A stretch of 5,540 bases of DNA from positions 10,020 through 15,559 of the forward strand of contig DJET01000016.1 in the NCBI GenBank assembly GCA_002431945.1. The letters are read 5' to 3'. Both the position numbers and the translations under genes were made by a program. This stretch comes from Ruminococcaceae bacterium UBA5891 (lineage in GTDB: Bacteria > Bacillota > Clostridia > Oscillospirales > Acutalibacteraceae). Under the pieces are notes generated by a model, which was not told where the DNA came from, did not search any database, and saw nothing but the letters and a program-made list of their open reading frames with translations. This document shows, piece after piece, positions 1 to 5,540 of this stretch; position 1 is the stretch's first letter; each line of letters starts with the position of its first letter.

Positions 1-11
1 ACGAAAAGGTA

Positions 12-97
12 TGTCATTCTGAGCGCAGAGCGCAAGAATCCGTAATACCCTTAAAGGAAAACGGATTGCTGCGCACTTTTTGGCGCTTATAATGACA
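12..97. repeat. Imperfect inverted repeat, REP/MITE-like interspersed element
   Basis: Two arms, 12-43 and 61-97, are imperfect reverse complements around a 17-nt loop. The shared blocks, in order, are TGTCATT, AGCGC, GCGCA and AATCCGT, separated by short mismatched or unequal stretches (the right arm is 5 nt longer). The outer end TGTCATTCTGAGCG resembles the short 'GTCATTCTGAGC...GAATCC' interspersed palindromes found in many bacterial chromosomes; that likeness is from memory, not a search. No reading frame or transposase is associated. It lies just beyond the terminator of the minus-strand operon, a typical place for such elements. It would form a hairpin if transcribed. Copy number and any function cannot be judged from one window. 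Confidence 0.65.
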
Positions 98-108
98 AAA
101 CGGTTTTC

Positions 109-147
109 AAAAAACGGAGCTGATACCATAAATCAGCTCCGTTTTTT
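109..147 (-). terminator. Bidirectional intrinsic terminator of the nrdR-gltX-glnS-NIF3 operon
   Basis: A perfect 16-bp inverted repeat pairs 109-124 with 132-147 around a 7-nt loop. The core stem is CGGAGCTGAT, flanked by A6 on one side and T6 on the other, so each strand reads a GC-containing hairpin ending in a U-tract. The right arm touches the TGA stop codon of the NIF3-family gene (147-149), so termination would follow immediately after the operon's last codon. The symmetry suggests it also stops transcription entering from the left, although no plus-strand gene is visible there. Confidence 0.93.
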
Positions 148-899
148 CAGTTTATTAACGCCTTATTATCTTCGGTTAAAAATACAGTATCGGTAAATTC
201 GGCTTCCAGCAAGGCTTTAAGCGGAGCAATTATAACATTTTCGGTGTTGTAATGTCCTGCGTCGAATACGCTTATACCGAGAAATTCACCGTCGATAAAT
301 ATATTGTGCTTAACATCTCCCGTAATAAGCGCGTCGCAGCCTGAAGACTTAACTTCGTAAAGGTAATTGCCGCCGCTGCCCGAACAAACAAGCACGGTTT
401 TTACAGTGCCTTGCGCCCTGTTATACCTTACCGTACCGCCAAGCCTTGATTTAATATATTCGGCAAGCTTATCGGTGGAAAGGGGAGACGGCAGAGTACC
501 CTTGTTTATTAAAAATCCGTCTTTTGCGGTTACCTTTTGCACATTTTGAAGACCTAAAGCAAAGCAAAGCGTATCGTTTACGCCGCCCGTGCCTATATCA
601 AGGTTTGTGTGCATTGATATAACCGAAATACCGCTTTTAATAAGGCTGAAAACCGCCGACCCCGCAAGTACGGTTTTAATACCGCCGAATATAACGGGGT
701 GGTGCGTGATAATAAGGTTACAGCCGTTGTCGGCAGCCGTTTTTATCGCCGCAGGCGTGCAGTCAAGCGATATGACCGCTCCCGTAACCACGGAATCGGG
801 GTTGCCTGCCAGAATTCCCACATTATCAAAATCGCAGGCGGTGTTTACAGGGAATTTTTCATTTAAAAAATCAAATATATCCTTAACGGTCATAAGCAT
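147..899 (-). CDS. NIF3/DUF34-family dinuclear metal-binding protein (YbgI/YqfO type)
   Basis: This is a complete 250-residue member of the NIF3 (DUF34) family, which forms toroidal hexamers with a two-metal site. Visible ligand motifs are the THHP block (H66, H67), HTNLD (H97, D101) and the C-terminal DAGHYNTE block (H216, E220), so the metal site looks intact. The length matches the short E. coli YbgI-type form (about 247 residues), without the PII-like insert that makes many Firmicute and other homologues about 370 residues. The usual family segment GDIKYH reads GDVKHN here. The biochemical role is unsettled; the database name 'GTP cyclohydrolase 1 type 2 homolog' should not be taken as function. 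No signal peptide is seen, so it is cytosolic. Its ATG at 899 overlaps the glnS stop by one base (TAATG). A second in-frame ATG at 893 gives MTVKDIFDFLNE, closer to the usual family start and better spaced from the Shine-Dalgarno, so the real protein may be 248 residues. Confidence 0.93.
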   Translation of the reverse strand: MLMTVKDIFDFLNEKFPVNTACDFDNVGILAGNPDSVVTGAVISLDCTPAAIKTAADNGCNLIITHHPVIFGGIKTVLAGSAVFSLIKSGISVISMHTNLDIGTGGVNDTLCFALGLQNVQKVTAKDGFLINKGTLPSPLSTDKLAEYIKSRLGGTVRYNRAQGTVKTVLVCSGSGGNYLYEVKSSGCDALITGDVKHNIFIDGEFLGISVFDAGHYNTENVIIAPLKALLEAEFTDTVFLTEDNKALIN

Positions 900-2587
900 T
901 AAGCCTTTTTTGTAAACGAATCCTTAAGCGCTACGGTGCGGTTAAATACCAAACGGTCCGCAGTGCTGTCGGTATCAACGCAGAAATAACCCTGCCGCAT
1001 AAACTGGAATGTGTCTCCCGCCTTAACACCGCCGAGCGATTTATCAAGCTTGCAGTCGTTTAAAATTTTAAGCGAATCGGGATTAAGGTTATCCGCAAAG
1101 GAAGAAACTCCCTCTTCGTCGCTTGGATTCGGAACGTTGAAAAGGCGGTCGTAAAGGCGAACCTCGGCGTTTATACAGTTGTTCGCGTCTACCCAGTGAA
1201 GAGTACCCTTAACCTTTCTGCCGTCTTTAGTGTCGCCTCCGTAGCTTTCGGGATCATAGGTGCAGTGAACGGCGGTTATATTGCCGTTTTCGTCTGTTTC
1301 GTGCGAGGCACATTTAATATAGTAAGCGCCCTTTAAACGCACTTCCTTTTGCGGGCAAAGCCTGAAATACTTACCGGGCGGATCCAGCATAAAATCGTCC
1401 TGCTCAATAAATATTTCTCTTGAAAAGGTAACCGCGCGCTTGCCTTTTTCGGGTTTTGAGGGGTTAATATCAATTTCGATTTCTTCGGTCTTGTTTTCGG
1501 GGTAATTATCAATTATAACCTTTAAGGGGCGCAAAACAGCCATTGCACGGTCGGCGTTTTCGTTAAGATTATCGCGCACACAGGATTCAAGCAGAGCGTA
1601 GTCTATAACGCTGTAAGCCTTTGAAACGCCGATTTTATCAACAAAGGCACGCACTGCCTCCGCCGGATAGCCGCGGCGGCGTATACCGCAGATGGTAGCC
1701 ATTCTCGGATCGTCCCAGCCGCTTACAAGCCCGTCGTTTACAAGCTTTAAGCATTTGCGCTTGCTTGTAAGGGTGTAGTTAACATTCATACGTGCAAATT
1801 CTATCTGGCGCGGCGGATTTTTAATCTCAAGCGCTTCAAGCACCCAATTGTAAAGCGGACGGTGGTTTTCAAATTCAAGCGAGCAAAGCGAGTGTGTAAC
1901 CCCCTCCTTAGCGTCGCTCAACGGGTGTGCAAAATCGTACATAGGGTATACGCACCATTTATCACCCGTGCGGTGATGGTGCGCTTTCATAATGCGGTAA
2001 ATAACGGGATCGCGCATATTAAGATTTGAAGACGACATATCTATCTTCGCGCGCAGAACCATAGCGCCGTTATCAAACTCGCCCTCTGTCATGCGGCGGA
2101 AAAGATCGCGCGTTTCTTCTATGGGGCGGTCGCAGTAGGGACTGTTAACGCCCGGCTCCGTAAGCGTGCCGCGCATTTCTCTTATTTCGTCCGCGCTGCT
2201 TTCGTCAACATAGGCAAGGCCCTTGTCAATAAGCTTTAAAGCGCATTCGTAAAGAAAATCAAAATAATCCGAAGCATAGTAAACATTATCCCAGTGAAAG
2301 CCGAGCCACTTAATGTCTTCCTCAATGGCGTCTACATATTCGGTATCTTCTTTGGTGGGGTTGGTATCGTCAAGACGCAAATTGCACTTGCCGCCGTATT
2401 TTTCGGCGGTTGCAAAATCTATGCATATAGCCTTTGCGTGGCCGATATGCAGATAACCGTTAGGTTCGGGCGGAAAACGCGTTTGAACGTGATCGTACAC
2501 GCCTTCTTTTAAATCTTCGTCAATAAAATCAAGTATAAAGTTAGAGGTAAGGGCAGTGCCCTCGCCGTTTTTAATTTCATCAGACAT
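899..2587 (-). CDS. glnS: Glutamine--tRNA ligase (GlnRS)
   Basis: This class I synthetase charges tRNA-Gln with glutamine using ATP in the cytosol. The 562 residues compare with 554 for the E. coli enzyme. The start PPEPNGYLHIGHAK contains the HIGH motif at 47-50, followed by LRLDDTNPTKE (about 70-80). The GlnRS-type active-site segment MYDFAHPLSDA (from 216; Y217 corresponds to E. coli Y211) and CSLEFENHRPLYNW (235-248) separate it from GluRS. The KMSKS equivalent is TSKRK at 274-278. The C-terminal half contains the two beta-barrel anticodon-binding domains and ends in the characteristic GYFCVDTDST...VFNRTVALKD block. AAGGAG (2597-2602) lies 9 nt before the ATG and supports the start. The gene follows gltX by 15 nt and overlaps the NIF3 start by 1 nt. 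Having GlnRS implies direct Gln-tRNA formation, so the GatCAB amidation route should not be needed for tRNA-Gln. Confidence 0.97.
   Translation of the reverse strand: MSDEIKNGEGTALTSNFILDFIDEDLKEGVYDHVQTRFPPEPNGYLHIGHAKAICIDFATAEKYGGKCNLRLDDTNPTKEDTEYVDAIEEDIKWLGFHWDNVYYASDYFDFLYECALKLIDKGLAYVDESSADEIREMRGTLTEPGVNSPYCDRPIEETRDLFRRMTEGEFDNGAMVLRAKIDMSSSNLNMRDPVIYRIMKAHHHRTGDKWCVYPMYDFAHPLSDAKEGVTHSLCSLEFENHRPLYNWVLEALEIKNPPRQIEFARMNVNYTLTSKRKCLKLVNDGLVSGWDDPRMATICGIRRRGYPAEAVRAFVDKIGVSKAYSVIDYALLESCVRDNLNENADRAMAVLRPLKVIIDNYPENKTEEIEIDINPSKPEKGKRAVTFSREIFIEQDDFMLDPPGKYFRLCPQKEVRLKGAYYIKCASHETDENGNITAVHCTYDPESYGGDTKDGRKVKGTLHWVDANNCINAEVRLYDRLFNVPNPSDEEGVSSFADNLNPDSLKILNDCKLDKSLGGVKAGDTFQFMRQGYFCVDTDSTADRLVFNRTVALKDSFTKKA
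904..910 (-). promoter_or_regulatory. Weak ribosome binding site bearing on the NIF3 start choice
   Basis: The minus strand reads AAAAAGG inside the last codons of glnS. From AAGG (904-907) the spacing is 4 nt to the ATG at 899 and 10 nt to the ATG at 893. The glnS site in this window has 9 nt of spacing, so the 893 start fits ribosome geometry better. The 899 start would rely mostly on translational coupling through the TAATG overlap. Confidence 0.5.
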
Positions 2588-2602
2588 TATATATGTCTCC
2601 TT

Positions 2603-4255
2603 TTATAACGTATTTATTGCCTTTTCAATTCTGGCAATGCAGGTGTCGTACCCTAAAACCTTCATAATGCTGCAAAGGTCGGGTGTGTTGCGCCTGCCTG
2701 TAACGGTAATGCGGAGAACGGTGCTTAAATCGCCGGCGTGACCTTTATATTTTTCGGGCTCTGCCTTGTATTGCTTTGTTTCGGCCGCAAAACCGATTTC
2801 GGGCGCTATGCTTTTAATTCTATCAAACCATTGCTGTCGGTCGTCCGAAACGTTATAAACGGTTTTATACCTTTTAAGAAATTCCTTTGCGTCGCACGGC
2901 GAAATATTTTCGGGCAGCACAAGCTCGTTACTGTAAAGCTCGTTAAAGAAATAAGAAAAATAATCCTTAGTCTCGTTCCATTTTGCTATGTCCTTACGGG
3001 GCTTCGGTACGTCGCGGTCTATTGAAAGCATTGCCTTTGTATAATCGCCGTCGCGCGTAATAAGGGTATAAAACTCACCGTCAAATTCCTTTGCCCAGGC
3101 GGTAAGCTTATTATAAACCTCTTCGCCCGAAAGCCGGGAAACGTAGGTCTTGCTTACGTCGTTAAGCTTGTCCCCGTCAAAAAGCGCGCCTGAAACGCTC
3201 ATTTTCTTTAAATTAAACTTAAAGTCTTTATAAGATTTTTCGGGGTTTGCCCTGCGCCAGTCTTCAAAGTCCGAGGCGGCTACCGTCATAAGATATTCTA
3301 TAACGCTTTCTGCCTCGTACCCTTGTTCGGCAAAGAAATGCACCGCCGCCTCAGGGTCCTTGCGCTTTGAAATTTTGCGTTTTGCGCCGCCGTCCAACTT
3401 CATTATCGGCGAAATATGGCCGTACTTTGGCAGCTTAAAGCCTAAAAGCTTAAACAGCTGAAGATGCTTCGGTACAGAGGATATCCATTCGTCGCCGCGC
3501 AACACGTGCGTTGTACGCATTAAGTGATCGTCTACCGCGTGGGCAAAGTGATAGGTGGGTATACCGTCTGATTTTAAAATTACAAAGTCTTCGTCGTTTT
3601 CGGGCATTTCGATTTTGCCCTTAATGCAGTCGTCAAACACTATTTTGTTCTCTTCGCTGCCGGGCGATTTAAGGCGTACAACATACGGCTTGCCGCTTTC
3701 AATAAGCGCCTTTGCTTCGTCAAACGTAATGTTTCTGTGCTTTGCCCATTCGCCGTGATAACCGGTGCGCACCTTATTTTCTTCCTGCACCTTACGCACC
3801 GCGTCTAAATCCTCGGCAGTGCAAAAGCAGGGGTAGGCAAGTCCCTGTTTAATAAGCTGTTTTGCATAAGTCTTGTAAATTTCGGCACGCTCGCTTTGCT
3901 TGTAGGGCCCGTATTCGCCCTTTTGCACCTCGCCGCTTATAAAGCCTTCGTCTATTGTAATTCCGAAACGGTTAAGACCGTCTATAATATCCTCTATACC
4001 GCCCTTTATTTCACGCTTTTTATCGGTATCCTCAATGCGGGTGTAAAAAACGCCGCCCGTTGAGGTTGCGGTTATGCGGTTAACAAGCGCCGCAAACAGC
4101 GTGCCTAAGTGGAGGTAACCCGTGGGGCTCGGCGCAATTCTTGTAACACGCGCGCCTTCGGGCAAATTTCTCGGTTTATAAAGCTCCTCATAATAATCTG
4201 GGGTTTTTGTTATATCGGGGAGCAGAAGCTCCGCCATTCTTTCGTTATCGTTCAT
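2603..4255 (-). CDS. gltX: Glutamate--tRNA ligase (GluRS)
   Basis: This cytosolic class I synthetase charges tRNA-Glu. Signature elements are RIAPSPTGYLHLGT with the HIGH equivalent HLGT at 49-52, TRIEDTD (72-78), the YHFAHAVDDHLM...VLRGDEW block (235-257) and the KMSKS equivalent KISKRK at 294-299. The C-terminal helical anticodon-binding domain ends in a TGRRNTPDLCSIMKVLG segment (519-535) typical of bacterial GluRS. At 550 residues it is longer than the 470-490 usual for the family. The extra length appears to lie mostly between the catalytic core and the C-terminal domain (about 360-470) and resembles the longer clostridial form. Only two Cys (C143, C145) sit where zinc-binding GluRS enzymes carry a Cys/Tyr cluster, so a zinc site is doubtful. 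An AAGGA ribosome binding site (4265-4269) overlaps the nrdR stop codon. With GlnRS encoded next door, a discriminating GluRS specific for tRNA-Glu is expected. Confidence 0.96.
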   Translation of the reverse strand: MNDNERMAELLLPDITKTPDYYEELYKPRNLPEGARVTRIAPSPTGYLHLGTLFAALVNRITATSTGGVFYTRIEDTDKKREIKGGIEDIIDGLNRFGITIDEGFISGEVQKGEYGPYKQSERAEIYKTYAKQLIKQGLAYPCFCTAEDLDAVRKVQEENKVRTGYHGEWAKHRNITFDEAKALIESGKPYVVRLKSPGSEENKIVFDDCIKGKIEMPENDEDFVILKSDGIPTYHFAHAVDDHLMRTTHVLRGDEWISSVPKHLQLFKLLGFKLPKYGHISPIMKLDGGAKRKISKRKDPEAAVHFFAEQGYEAESVIEYLMTVAASDFEDWRRANPEKSYKDFKFNLKKMSVSGALFDGDKLNDVSKTYVSRLSGEEVYNKLTAWAKEFDGEFYTLITRDGDYTKAMLSIDRDVPKPRKDIAKWNETKDYFSYFFNELYSNELVLPENISPCDAKEFLKRYKTVYNVSDDRQQWFDRIKSIAPEIGFAAETKQYKAEPEKYKGHAGDLSTVLRITVTGRRNTPDLCSIMKVLGYDTCIARIEKAINTL

Positions 4256-4267
4256 TATATTCAGTCC

Positions 4268-4723
4268 TTAATCGTTCTGTAACAGCTTGTTAAGCTCTTT
4301 CATAAAGGTATTTATATCCTTAAACTGGCGATAAACCGAGGCAAAGCGCACATATGCAACCTCGTCTATTTTTTTAAGCTTTTCCATTACAAGCTCGCCT
4401 ATTTTTTCACTGCTTACCTCGCGGTCAAGCGAGTTTTGAAGATTTGTTTCAATATCGTCGATCATACTGTCAAGCGTATCAATAGATACCGGACGTTTTT
4501 CACACGCGCGCAGAAGCCCCGTCATAAGCTTATCGCGGTTAAAGGTTTCACGCGATTTATCCTTTTTAATAACTATTATGGGCAGACTTTCTATTATCTC
4601 GTATGTGGTAAAGCGTTTACCGCATTTAAGACATTCGCGGCGGCGGCGAATACGCTGCCCCTCGTCGGTAGGGCGGGAATCTATAACCTTGCTTTCTTCA
4701 AAACCGCAAAAAGGACATTTCAT
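4268..4723 (-). CDS. nrdR: Transcriptional repressor NrdR
   Basis: NrdR is a zinc-ribbon/ATP-cone repressor that senses ATP versus dATP and represses ribonucleotide reductase genes at paired NrdR boxes. The 151 residues match the family's usual 150-160. The N-terminal zinc ribbon has C3, C6, C31 and C34, with the invariant-type VIDSRP and RRRRECLKCGKRFTTYE stretches. The ATP-cone domain runs from about 49 to 137, with VIKKDKSRETFNRDKL near its start and YVRFASVYRQF at 124-134. GAGGAGA lies 7-8 nt upstream of the ATG. It is the first gene of the apparent four-gene operon, 12 nt ahead of gltX. A likely NrdR box lies in its own promoter spacer, predicting autorepression. No ribonucleotide reductase gene is in the window, so the main targets lie elsewhere. 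Confidence 0.98.
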   Translation of the reverse strand: MKCPFCGFEESKVIDSRPTDEGQRIRRRRECLKCGKRFTTYEIIESLPIIVIKKDKSRETFNRDKLMTGLLRACEKRPVSIDTLDSMIDDIETNLQNSLDREVSSEKIGELVMEKLKKIDEVAYVRFASVYRQFKDINTFMKELNKLLQND

Positions 4724-4759
4724 TTAAACTTCTCCTCTTATATTTTCTTTAAAAAACAC

Positions 4760-4788
4760 TTGTATTATACTATATATAGTAGTAAAAT
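4760..4788 (+). promoter_or_regulatory. Predicted sigma-A promoter for the cyclophilin gene
   Basis: TTGTAT (4760-4765) as the -35 box and TAAAAT (4783-4788) as the -10 box are separated by exactly 17 bp. The -10 matches TATAAT at five of six positions. The expected start is near 4795, giving a leader of about 28 nt that includes AAGGAG (4811-4816) 6 nt before the ATG. The element lies almost wholly on top of the opposite-strand nrdR promoter. Confidence 0.7.
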
Positions 4789-4792
4789 ACAA
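4764..4792 (-). promoter_or_regulatory. Predicted sigma-A promoter for the nrdR operon
   Basis: On the minus strand, TTGTAT (4787-4792) and a perfect TATAAT (4764-4769) are separated by exactly 17 bp. The expected start is near 4757, leaving a leader of about 34 nt before the nrdR ATG. It is the only good promoter seen upstream of the four minus-strand genes, whose internal gaps are too short to hold another one. Its spacer contains the candidate NrdR box, directly abutting the -10. Confidence 0.78.
4767..4782. promoter_or_regulatory. nrdR box: Candidate NrdR box between the divergent promoters
   Basis: The core CTATATATAG (4770-4779) agrees at all ten positions with the core of the published NrdR-box consensus, acaCwAtATaTwGtgt. 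Of the six flanking positions, three match. The inner palindrome TACTATATATAGTA (4768-4781) is perfect. It sits in the shared 17-bp spacer of both divergent promoters, where a bound repressor would block RNA polymerase in both directions. NrdR sites usually occur as helically phased pairs; I find no convincing second box about 31 bp away on either side. AT-rich promoter DNA could also produce such a match by chance. Confidence 0.6.
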
Positions 4793-4822
4793 GTATAAAA
4801 ATCATTTTTTAAGGAGAACATT

Positions 4823-5419
4823 ATGTCAGGTATTCAGCTTACAAAGCCCGTTTCGGGCGATACGGTTGCGGTTATGCACACAACCTTGGGAGATATTAAA
4901 ATAAAGCTTTTCGGCAGTAAAACGCCCAAAACCGTGGAAAATTTTACAAAGCACGCTGAAAACGGCTATTACAACGGTCTTAAATTCCACCGTGTTATTA
5001 AGGATTTTATGATACAGGGCGGCGATCCGCTCGGCAACGGTACGGGCGGCGAATCAATTTGGGGCGGCAAGTTTGAAGATGAGTTTGACCCCGAACTTCA
5101 CAACCTGCGCGGCGCGCTTTCAATGGCTAACGCGGGTCCGAATACCAACGGCAGCCAGTTTTTTATTGTTCAGGCAAAGGAAACTCCCGCACAGATGTTA
5201 GAGCAGATGAAGGACCTTGCCGATAACGGTTTTCCGCCGGAAATTACCGAGGCATACGCAAAAATGGGCGGTACGCCGTGGCTTGATTTCCGCCACACAG
5301 TGTTCGGTCAGGTTTACGAGGGAATGGACGTTGTAGACGCAATTGCCGAAGCAGAAACGGTTAACGACGTGCCGTGCGAAGACGTTTTAATAAATTCAAT
5401 AGATATTATAGAAATGTAA
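4823..5419 (+). CDS. ppiB: Cyclophilin-type peptidyl-prolyl cis-trans isomerase
   Basis: This enzyme catalyses cis-trans isomerisation of X-Pro peptide bonds during protein folding. The single cyclophilin domain has the family hallmarks: YNGLKFHRVIKDFMIQGGDP with catalytic R57 and pocket residues F62, M63 and Q65; SMANAGPNTNGSQFFI with F114; and WLDFRHTVFGQV with W153, L154 and H158. Tryptophan at the position of human cyclophilin A W121 suggests cyclosporin sensitivity, which is inference. At 198 residues it is longer than the minimal domain of about 165, because roughly 30-35 residues (about 118-150) lie between the QFF strand and the WLD strand. They look helical and acidic, as in other Firmicute cyclophilins. 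There is no signal peptide or lipobox, so it is cytosolic, of PpiB type; the symbol follows that class. AAGGAG (4811-4816) supports the start. It is a single-gene unit with its own promoter and terminator, divergent from nrdR. Confidence 0.95.
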   Translation: MSGIQLTKPVSGDTVAVMHTTLGDIKIKLFGSKTPKTVENFTKHAENGYYNGLKFHRVIKDFMIQGGDPLGNGTGGESIWGGKFEDEFDPELHNLRGALSMANAGPNTNGSQFFIVQAKETPAQMLEQMKDLADNGFPPEITEAYAKMGGTPWLDFRHTVFGQVYEGMDVVDAIAEAETVNDVPCEDVLINSIDIIEM

Positions 5420-5462
5420 AAAACAAACCTGCCGTTTTTTAATATCGGCAGGTTTGTTTTTT
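5418..5462 (+). terminator. Intrinsic terminator of the cyclophilin gene
   Basis: A perfect 17-bp inverted repeat pairs 5418-5434 with 5446-5462 around an 11-nt T-rich loop. The core AACCTGCCG pairs with CGGCAGGTT, and the stem is flanked by A- and T-tracts, ending in T6 on the plus strand. The left arm begins inside the TAA stop codon (5417-5419), the same stop-in-hairpin arrangement as at the other operon's end. The paired A-tract would let it work in the reverse direction too. Confidence 0.95.
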
Positions 5463-5518
5463 GTGTATCGGTAAAGCAAAGGCTTCGTATAAAACCGTGT
5501 GTGAGCGTATTAAAAAGC

Positions 5519-5540
5519 TGTCATTGCGAGCAACGGCGGG
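5519..5540. repeat. Left edge of a second interspersed repeat, cut by the window end
   Basis: TGTCATTGCGAGC at 5519-5531 shares TGTCATT and a nearby GAGC with the arm of the 12-97 element. It resembles the widespread 'GTCATTGCGAG...GCAATCC' class of short palindromic repeats. The complementary arm would lie beyond the window, so this call rests on the first 13 bases and on memory of the class. The preceding stretch 5463-5518 shows no gene or clear signal. Confidence 0.45.

Noticed and set aside
367..915. Plus-strand open frames of 60 and 108 codons within 367-549 and 589-915
   Set aside because: They are antisense to the well-supported NIF3-family gene, have no recognisable protein features, and fit shadow frames.
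2294..3758. Plus-strand open frames opposite glnS and gltX (2294-2512, 2556-2741, 2738-3025, 3555-3758)
   Set aside because: They lie opposite conserved synthetase coding sequence, lack credible family motifs, and look like antisense shadows.
4100..4111. Non-canonical HLGT in place of HIGH in GltX
   Set aside because: Variation at the fourth position, such as HIGT or HLGG, is normal in bacterial GluRS and does not suggest loss of activity.
4256..4267. Possible T-box or other leader control before gltX, and likewise at 2588-2602 before glnS
   Set aside because: The gaps are 12 and 15 nt and are filled by ribosome binding sites, leaving no room for a riboswitch or attenuator.
4640..4655. Short GCG/CGG triplet run
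   Set aside because: It simply encodes the conserved Arg-rich segment of the NrdR zinc ribbon.
4436..4798. 120-codon plus-strand frame opposite nrdR, running into the intergenic region
   Set aside because: It is antisense to nrdR and crosses the divergent promoters; its Phe/Ala/Tyr-rich translation comes from reverse-reading NrdR codons.
4798..4813. A second NrdR box about 31 bp from the first, here or at 4736-4751
   Set aside because: Neither position fits the consensus core; the resemblance is only AT-richness.
1..5540. A novel defence, mobile or otherwise undescribed multi-gene system
   Set aside because: All five genes belong to known housekeeping families with intact motifs, and no unexplained coding space remains; the novelty, if any, is in regulation and gene order.

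Overview
The window most resembles a chromosomal segment from an anaerobic Firmicute of the class Clostridia, perhaps a gut Oscillospiraceae/Ruminococcaceae relative. This is inference. It rests on moderate GC with AT-rich promoters, strong AGGAG-type ribosome binding sites, an NrdR repressor, a roughly 550-residue glutamyl-tRNA synthetase, a glutaminyl-tRNA synthetase, and a cytosolic cyclophilin carrying an insert. All five genes are intact housekeeping genes. I see no phage, transposase, CRISPR or defence genes.

Layout from left to right: an imperfect interspersed inverted repeat (12-97); a strong bidirectional terminator (109-147); then four genes on the minus strand, transcribed right to left: nrdR (4268-4723), gltX (2603-4255), glnS (899-2587) and a NIF3/DUF34 metal-binding protein (147-899). 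The gaps are 12 nt, 15 nt and a 1-nt stop/start overlap, so this looks like one operon running from about 4757 to the terminator at 109-147. A 99-bp intergenic region (4724-4822) separates it from a divergently transcribed cyclophilin-type peptidyl-prolyl isomerase (4823-5419, plus strand). That gene ends in a perfect 17-bp hairpin terminator (5418-5462). The right edge cuts into what looks like a second repeat of the same broad class (from 5519).

The most interesting element is the divergent control region. Two sigma-A-type promoters lie on opposite strands over almost the same bases. Each has a TTGTAT -35 box and a 17-bp spacer, and each -35 overlaps the other promoter's -10 by 2 bp. The shared spacer holds CTATATATAG, which matches the core of the published NrdR-box consensus at every position. 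This predicts that NrdR represses its own operon, and possibly the cyclophilin gene too. The operon would then place both Glu/Gln tRNA-charging enzymes and a NIF3 protein under a deoxynucleotide-sensing repressor.

Functionally, gltX and glnS charge tRNA-Glu and tRNA-Gln directly, NrdR reads the ATP/dATP state and normally represses ribonucleotide reductase genes, the NIF3 protein has no settled function, and the cyclophilin assists protein folding. No gene-free stretch exceeds about 150 bases.
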